From Nymphaea colorata (Eukaryota; Streptophyta; Magnoliopsida; Nymphaeales; Nymphaeaceae), in NCBI RefSeq assembly GCF_008831285.2, contig NC_045143.1:744001-808000 (forward strand): a DNA stretch of 64,000 nucleotides, read 5' to 3'. Positions 58,936 to 64,000 of the stretch are shown here, in pieces; position 1 is the stretch's first letter; every line of letters begins with the position of its first letter. The translations under genes and the position numbers were made by a program. A model generated the notes under the pieces. The model was not told where the DNA came from. It saw nothing but the letters and a program-made list of their open reading frames with translations, and did no database searches.

Positions 58936-61470
58936 ACGAAGCAGAAAGTCAGAAAGTTCTCATAGAAGCGATTCGTTATGCCTTGCAGAATACAAGGCTT
59001 TAAAAATACTAGTAAAAACCTGAATAAAACGTTAACAACAATTATGGAAGAGCCCTTTAAAAGTACAAACAATAATTAATCAATTTTCTAAAATTGCAAA
59101 CAGATCATGATTTGGCCCTTAAAGCAGCGTTTAAATAATGTTCGAATGATGGCCATTAATGTTGTCTTGACTAAGGTTTAGAAAACCGGTTAAACAACTC
59201 CTCTAAGATACTACAACTTTAAATTAACTTTAAATTAAACTTTGGTGGTGCCTTGGTGGAGAAGGAGGGAAAGAAAGCTTCCTGGAGAAGAAAGGGCAGA
59301 GACGGAGAGGAGGAAGTTTCCGCCTCCCCATAACGTACGGTACGGTTGGAGGGATAACGAAAGAGAAAGGAAGAAAGCAGAGGGCCCGATGGAAAAAAAA
59401 AAAAAAGGAATAATTTCAGAAAGACCCTATTGTTTACAGTAGTATTCCCTTCACAGACCTCTGCGGCTCACCTTTTCCTGAGAAAAGCTTACTTTGGGTT
59501 TGAAGTAAACGCGACACGACGTCGAATAGCTAAGCAGAGTAACGGACAGTACTGAGTAACGTGTTTGGTAATAATGAGGAACGCTGCCGCCTGGGCTCTG
59601 GAAGTCCCAAGGACCAGAAAATCACCCCTCACATCTTACGATTATTACAATGTTATCCTTCGACTTTCTCACCTCATCTATATATATAAATAAAGTGATG
59701 TTCATGGATCGGATTTAAATTACTTATGTCTAAAAAATACCCTTTTTAATATATGAATTCCAATATACAAAAGTTTGATTCTTACATTCATATTTCAATC
59801 TAATCTAAATTTTGAACCGAACATAATTGATTTACAAAATATAAGAGCATTAGATACATAACATTATTTAAAAATAAGTCAAATTTGAATCCAACTACAT
59901 GTTTATGTATATCTGAATATAAAATTGAATCTAATTAAATTTTTTAACCATACCGATTTTTCAAACAAATGTCCAATTCACATTCAATATACTAACATTC
60001 CTACGTACCACCGCAAGTAATAAGTAGGAGAGAGTTATTTAAATTATTATTTATGTTTATTATGGGCCGCATTTCTTCCGCCCCGGCCGCTGGACTGAGG
60101 TTCGTCTAGTAATTTTGTAGGCGATAGAATCCGTTTGGGAAGTGTTGCCGCATGCAGTTAGAGGTGTCGTGTGGAGATTGGCTTGGCGTCCTGTCACGCG
60201 TGAACTCATGGGCACCGGAAGAATTTATGAGCGAGCGTGGTAACCGATCGGTAGCCGTGCCGGAGTCCGGCGGTTACCGCCAGGCCAATCGGGTGGCGGT
60301 TCAGACCTGGTACCACAACTCTGCCAATATTCGAGCTGGTGACCTTTTATGGATAAACTTTCTTCAATATCAAAAGAAACAGTCGAACAGACAAAAATGA
60401 TGCCCGCTTCGATATCATGATGAACGCAGACTTGTCAATTTTTTTTTTTTTCCTTCAAAACTAAAAATAGCAATTAGCAAGCGCGCGTGATGAATGAACT
60501 TCTTCGTTTGCATATTCTTTTGTTTTCTTGTTTGTCTGTTCCATTAATTGGCTGACTGTGGTTTTTTCTTTTTCCTTCTCCATTTGCATTTTCTTAACAG
60601 CTCTTCTGAGGATATGACAGTTCCTGTTTTTGAGATTCGCTTTCGGACTTACTTTTTGCTAAATGAAACAAATTCACTACTTTATCGTTATTTCTCTGCC
60701 ATGTATGGATTTGAAATAAGCTTATGGTAATGCAAAATTGATCATCCATTAAATTACATTTTTTTATCTCTACTGATTTTTATAAGTCACTTGGAAAAGG
60801 CAAGAAAATATAATAATTAATAGAAAGTAATATTGATAATGTTTAGCTGACAATATTTTGTTTCTCACTGTCGTTCTTGGTAGCTCACATGAAAAATGTG
60901 ACTGTTGTTAGAGTTCACAACATACTGCATATGTAAATGAAAATCTTCTTCTATATCAACTAAACTGTATCGAAAATCTTAAATCCTTGGGCCATCTACA
61001 TGTCCGCCTCTCTCACACACATCTTAAAACTTATATATGTTATGTGAAACAAAAACCTTCATGTACAATACTTAGGGTAGAATCATCTAGGAATGTCAAT
61101 GGGTCTCTTGCATCTTAAATTGGTATAATCTGAATTCGATTTTACAAAAAAATAATCGGAATTTGAGTTAGTAACTTAATAACAAACATTAAATCAAGTT
61201 TGGTAAAAGGAAAATGTCGAACCAAACCACATCAAGCTACAACAGTACAACAGTTTGGTTCATTCTTTTCAAACATATGTATATATTAGATTCATAGCAA
61301 TAGTTACTGCACTTTAGCCAAAAGCACAGAAAGTTATGACAGAAAACCAGGCATCTCATCTTTCTTCTGACAGCTTCTTCAACGTCTCCACTACCTATTT
61401 CCCTTCCATTAAAAAAAACAAACAGAAGTGTTTTTTTTTTTACTTCTTTCTACTCCTTCCTCACAGTTGC

Positions 61471-61597
61471 TTTTTACTCATGCCTTAACGAGGAAGACTT
61501 CTGAGTTTTTTTATTTTTACTCATGCCTTAACGAGGAAGACTTCTGAGTTTTTTTATTTTTACTCATGCCTTAACGAGGAAGACTTCTGAGTTTTTT
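61471..61597. repeat. 43-base minisatellite, about three copies
   Basis: Units start at 61471, 61514 and 61557 and are nearly identical: TTTTTACTCATGCCTTAACG followed by AGGAAGACTTCTGAGTTTTT. Near-perfect identity implies recent amplification. Confidence 0.95.
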
Positions 61598-63128
61598 CTG
61601 AGGTATTGAAGGAGCCTAAAATGAAGAGAGAAACTGACAGAAACCAGAACCCCACATATCAATTCAATGGGAACCATCCGCGCCGTAGATCATCAAGAAA
61701 TCGGATGGACTGGATTCGTTTAGAAAAAATGACCATTCAACTTTCACTAGTTACCACACCACCCTCATAACAGAACGAGTCCCTTTGGACAAATGAAGGG
61801 TATTTTGGCCACTTAAGAGAGATGAATGTTCCTTTTTCTTACACTATGTATATATATACATATATAATATACTGGAGGGGCGAGTATGCATGTGTTTCTT
61901 CAATTAATCAACATTATATACAATATTAAAAATGACGATTTTGATTGTTATACGTAAACTATTAGCAAGCAAAACATAATCGTCATATTGTGCCCGAACT
62001 TAATTAAAAACAAGGTGTAAGATTTATTAAAATAAATTCAATTCAAAAGGTTCCCCCATCTCATTAAATCAAGTAAAGTCTGTCTCTCAGATATAATATA
62101 TCTATATCCCTCTCTGTCTCATTAATCGCTAGGTCGTATAGTTGCAGGGTTTCAGCAGCAACGGACCCACTTACTTCCCCAACGGAATGGGGCAGCAAAT
62201 TCTTACTATATCCACCGGCCAACCAGACTTTGATTCACTGATGTGAATCTTTACACTGAGATCCACTTGTCAACTTCGATCAGATTTAAAACTACATATA
62301 TTCCAAGATTAATCTAATTAATCTGGATCTGGATTAATATCCAATAGAAATTACCTTCTTTAGCTGTAAAAAGTAAACTTTTAGTGTATTGACAGCATCG
62401 AACTCAAGTATGTCATTAATGATTATTGAACTTTTTAAGTGTGTCCTTGAGAAAAAGCCCTTGTATATATATGTATCTTGGATTGAGTACTAGATCTGCT
62501 CTGAGCGACCGGATCTGAGTCTAATCTGGATTTGGGATAATGGTGTTTCAGATTTGGATTCGGTTCTGAGAAAATCCGTTTGGAACCCTGCCAAGACCAT
62601 GTAAGCTTTCCCTCCACGCCTATGTCACATGGGTGCGGGTATGAAAAAAAAACATTAAATTAATAGTTCACTCTTATAAAAAAAATTGTTTCATCACAAA
62701 AGTACTGAGTATTTGAAATGATTGTTCATCAAAATAATTGGATACATAAAAAAAAGATACCGCCTGGATACGCATGTCCATGTATCAGATATGGATAAGT
62801 GGGCCAAACCCATGTATCCTTGTAACAGTGCACCACACTGCTCATCATTTACCACGTTGATTGTTTGAAATTGGTTTTTAACGTCAACTTCAGCTTTCCA
62901 ATTTGGACTCCCACTTTCACCCAACTTAAAACTGCAACGACAAAGATTAGTTTCCCGTGACCCCTCTCTCTCTCTCTCTCTCTTTCTAAAACACATACAC
63001 ATATCTTTTTTTTTTTTTTTCTTTTAAAATTATCATGAGAAGGCCTTAAAGAGAATGGGCAGACTTAGGTTGTCTTGTACATCTCCTCAGAGGACTATGC
63101 TTTTGTATTGTAAGGAGAATAAGCCTTT

Positions 63129-63180
63129 TAATTGCAAGTTGAAGCACACCATATTAATTGCAAGTTGAAGCACACCATAT
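63129..63180. repeat. 26-base tandem repeat, two copies
   Basis: TAATTGCAAGTTGAAGCACA at 63129 and 63155, each continuing CCATAT. Confidence 0.9.
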
Positions 63181-63614
63181 GGTATTGCACACTTCAACCA
63201 CTCAAGCTAACTCTTTCAACTCAATTCTCCTTGCAATCCAAGTAGCGCCAACAGGCGTTGGCTACGCTACAAAGAGAGATTAAGAAAATTCAATTACATG
63301 TAGCCGTCAACCGGCAGCCATGGTTAATTAGTGGAAGAGTTTACCATTGGTAAAATACACATGCGTAGGGATGAGTCGTCGGTCAACTTTGTACGCTTAT
63401 AATCTGCAGAAGTTTCGGAGAGGAACTTTTGAATCGTAAAAAGGTAAAAGGCCAAGGCAAAAAAGGCAAAAGTAAATCGTCTTTTTGGTAATTAAACCCG
63501 AGAAATTGTGATGCTTAGGTCATCCAAGTAACTGGTCAAAACTCCATCGCCGTCGTTTGGTAAACTCTCTGCTGATGTGAGACTTCCAGTTTGGACTGTA
63601 CTCTTCTGCTTGGA

Positions 63615-63656
63615 CACGTGAAGCAGCCATGTCGAGGTGCAAACTACTATATAAAT
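63615..63656 (+). promoter_or_regulatory. G-box plus TATA box of the small acidic protein gene
   Basis: A palindromic CACGTG G-box (63615-63620) inside ACACGTG, an ABRE-like context, lies 28 bases before a strong TATATAAAT (63648-63656). The leader to the ATG at 63754 would be about 70 bases and purine-rich. The arrangement suggests ABA- or stress-responsive expression; this is inferred from motifs only. Confidence 0.6.
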
Positions 63657-63753
63657 GCGGAATTATCTCAGGAAAACCACTACCCACGACCAGTCACTGC
63701 AACAGCCAAAGAAAGAAAGAAGAAGAAGAGAAGATTAGTCGATTAAGCTGAGA

Positions 63754-64000
63754 ATGTCGATAGAAGCGTTAGCCATGGCCGGCGCTGATTGGAAGAAGAA
63801 TGGCAGCGAACCCTCAGATGCGGAAGAAGAAGAGGCACCACCATACCTCTTGGTGGATGGCTTGCATGGTCCCTGCAAGAGGGGCTCGGCCACGCCGAGA
63901 TTGGAGGTTGAAGACGGAGAGGAGCAAAAGAAGAGGATGCTAAAGCAGTGGGCGAAAGCCGTGGCTTCCTCCATGAAAAAGTTCCTGCAGAATGACTGCC
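63754..64000 (+). CDS. Small acidic/basic plant protein, 5' part only
   Basis: Open frame from the ATG at 63754 to the window end, 82 residues so far with no stop. It begins MSIEALAMAGADWKK; a second in-frame ATG at residue 8 (GCCATGGCC) has the stronger context. Then comes an acidic stretch (SDAEEEEAPPYLLVDGL), a short basic patch (CKRGS), another acidic patch (EVEDGEE) and a Lys-rich, possibly helical end (KKRMLKQWAKAVASSMKKFL). No signal peptide or membrane segment. I have a vague memory of short uncharacterised, stress-induced plant proteins starting MSIEALAMAG with a PPYLLA motif, but assign no function. The upstream G-box and TATA box support it as a real gene. Confidence 0.7.
   Translation, partial: MSIEALAMAGADWKKNGSEPSDAEEEEAPPYLLVDGLHGPCKRGSATPRLEVEDGEEQKKRMLKQWAKAVASSMKKFLQNDC

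Larger units (their letters stand above)
58944..63610. other. Intergenic spacer
   Basis: No supported gene. 59230-59440 is purine-rich. 59640-60050 is AT-rich with TA words and TGAATCC-type repeat words. 60060-60400 is a GC-richer patch with an 82-codon frame lacking known motifs. A 43-base minisatellite lies at 61471-61597. 62280-62600 carries GGATCTGGATTAATATCC-type degenerate repeat. A CT run lies at 62964-62982. A 26-base tandem repeat lies at 63129-63180. Confidence 0.5.

Noticed and set aside
60152-60400. 82-codon frame in a GC-richer patch
   Set aside because: No motif, no promoter signal; probably chance from locally higher GC.

Overview
This is nuclear DNA from a flowering plant. 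Reasons: multi-exon genes with GT-AG introns of 70 bases to 2.6 kb; plant-only families (WOX, CASP-like, AGO5/MEL1-type Argonaute, thaumatin-like); CT-rich 5' leaders; AT-rich spacers full of CT/GA and TA microsatellites and miniature elements. The species cannot be told from the sequence. No phage, plasmid, bacterial or CRISPR-like feature is present.

Layout. 1-4.1 kb: spacer with degenerate repeats. 4.2-5.5 kb (-): WOX2-like homeobox gene, two exons. 5.5-10.9 kb: spacer. 10.9-13.5 kb (-): TFIIE beta subunit, four coding exons, probably with a long leader intron reaching a CT-rich leader near 16.8 kb. 17-21.3 kb: spacer. 21.3-23.6 kb (+): alpha-crystallin/HSP20-like protein with a long leader carrying telo-boxes. 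23.6-29.3 kb: spacer. 29.4-30.1 kb (-): single-exon thaumatin-like protein (PR-5). 30.2-37.1 kb: spacer with tandem repeats and two inverted-repeat elements. 37.2-43.4 kb (+): six-exon ubiquitin-conjugating enzyme of the UBC7/UBE2G class. 43.4-47.5 kb: spacer with a duplicated block and a GAGCTCGA-rich repeat. 47.8-49.2 kb (+): CASP-like protein 4C gene with an apparent frameshift near its start and a GC-AG intron. 49.8-58.8 kb (-): 22-exon Argonaute of the AGO5/MEL1 type, 964 codons, DEDH slicer tetrad intact. 59-63.6 kb: spacer with a minisatellite. 63.75 kb to the end (+): start of a small acidic protein gene cut by the window edge.

The genes do not form a pathway or cluster. They cover embryo patterning (WOX2), basal transcription (TFIIE beta), ubiquitin conjugation, defence (thaumatin-like), membrane scaffolding (CASP-like) and small-RNA silencing (Argonaute). 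The WOX2, UBC7-class and CASPL4C combination may be ancestral gene order, because from memory Arabidopsis relatives of these genes are also close neighbours. All exon boundaries were set by hand from splice signals, reading phase and family conservation; no alignment was run. I found no convincing undescribed system. The best leads are the CASPL4C frameshift plus GC-AG intron, the duplicated telo-box leader of the HSP20-like gene, and the altered acidic cleft of the thaumatin-like protein.
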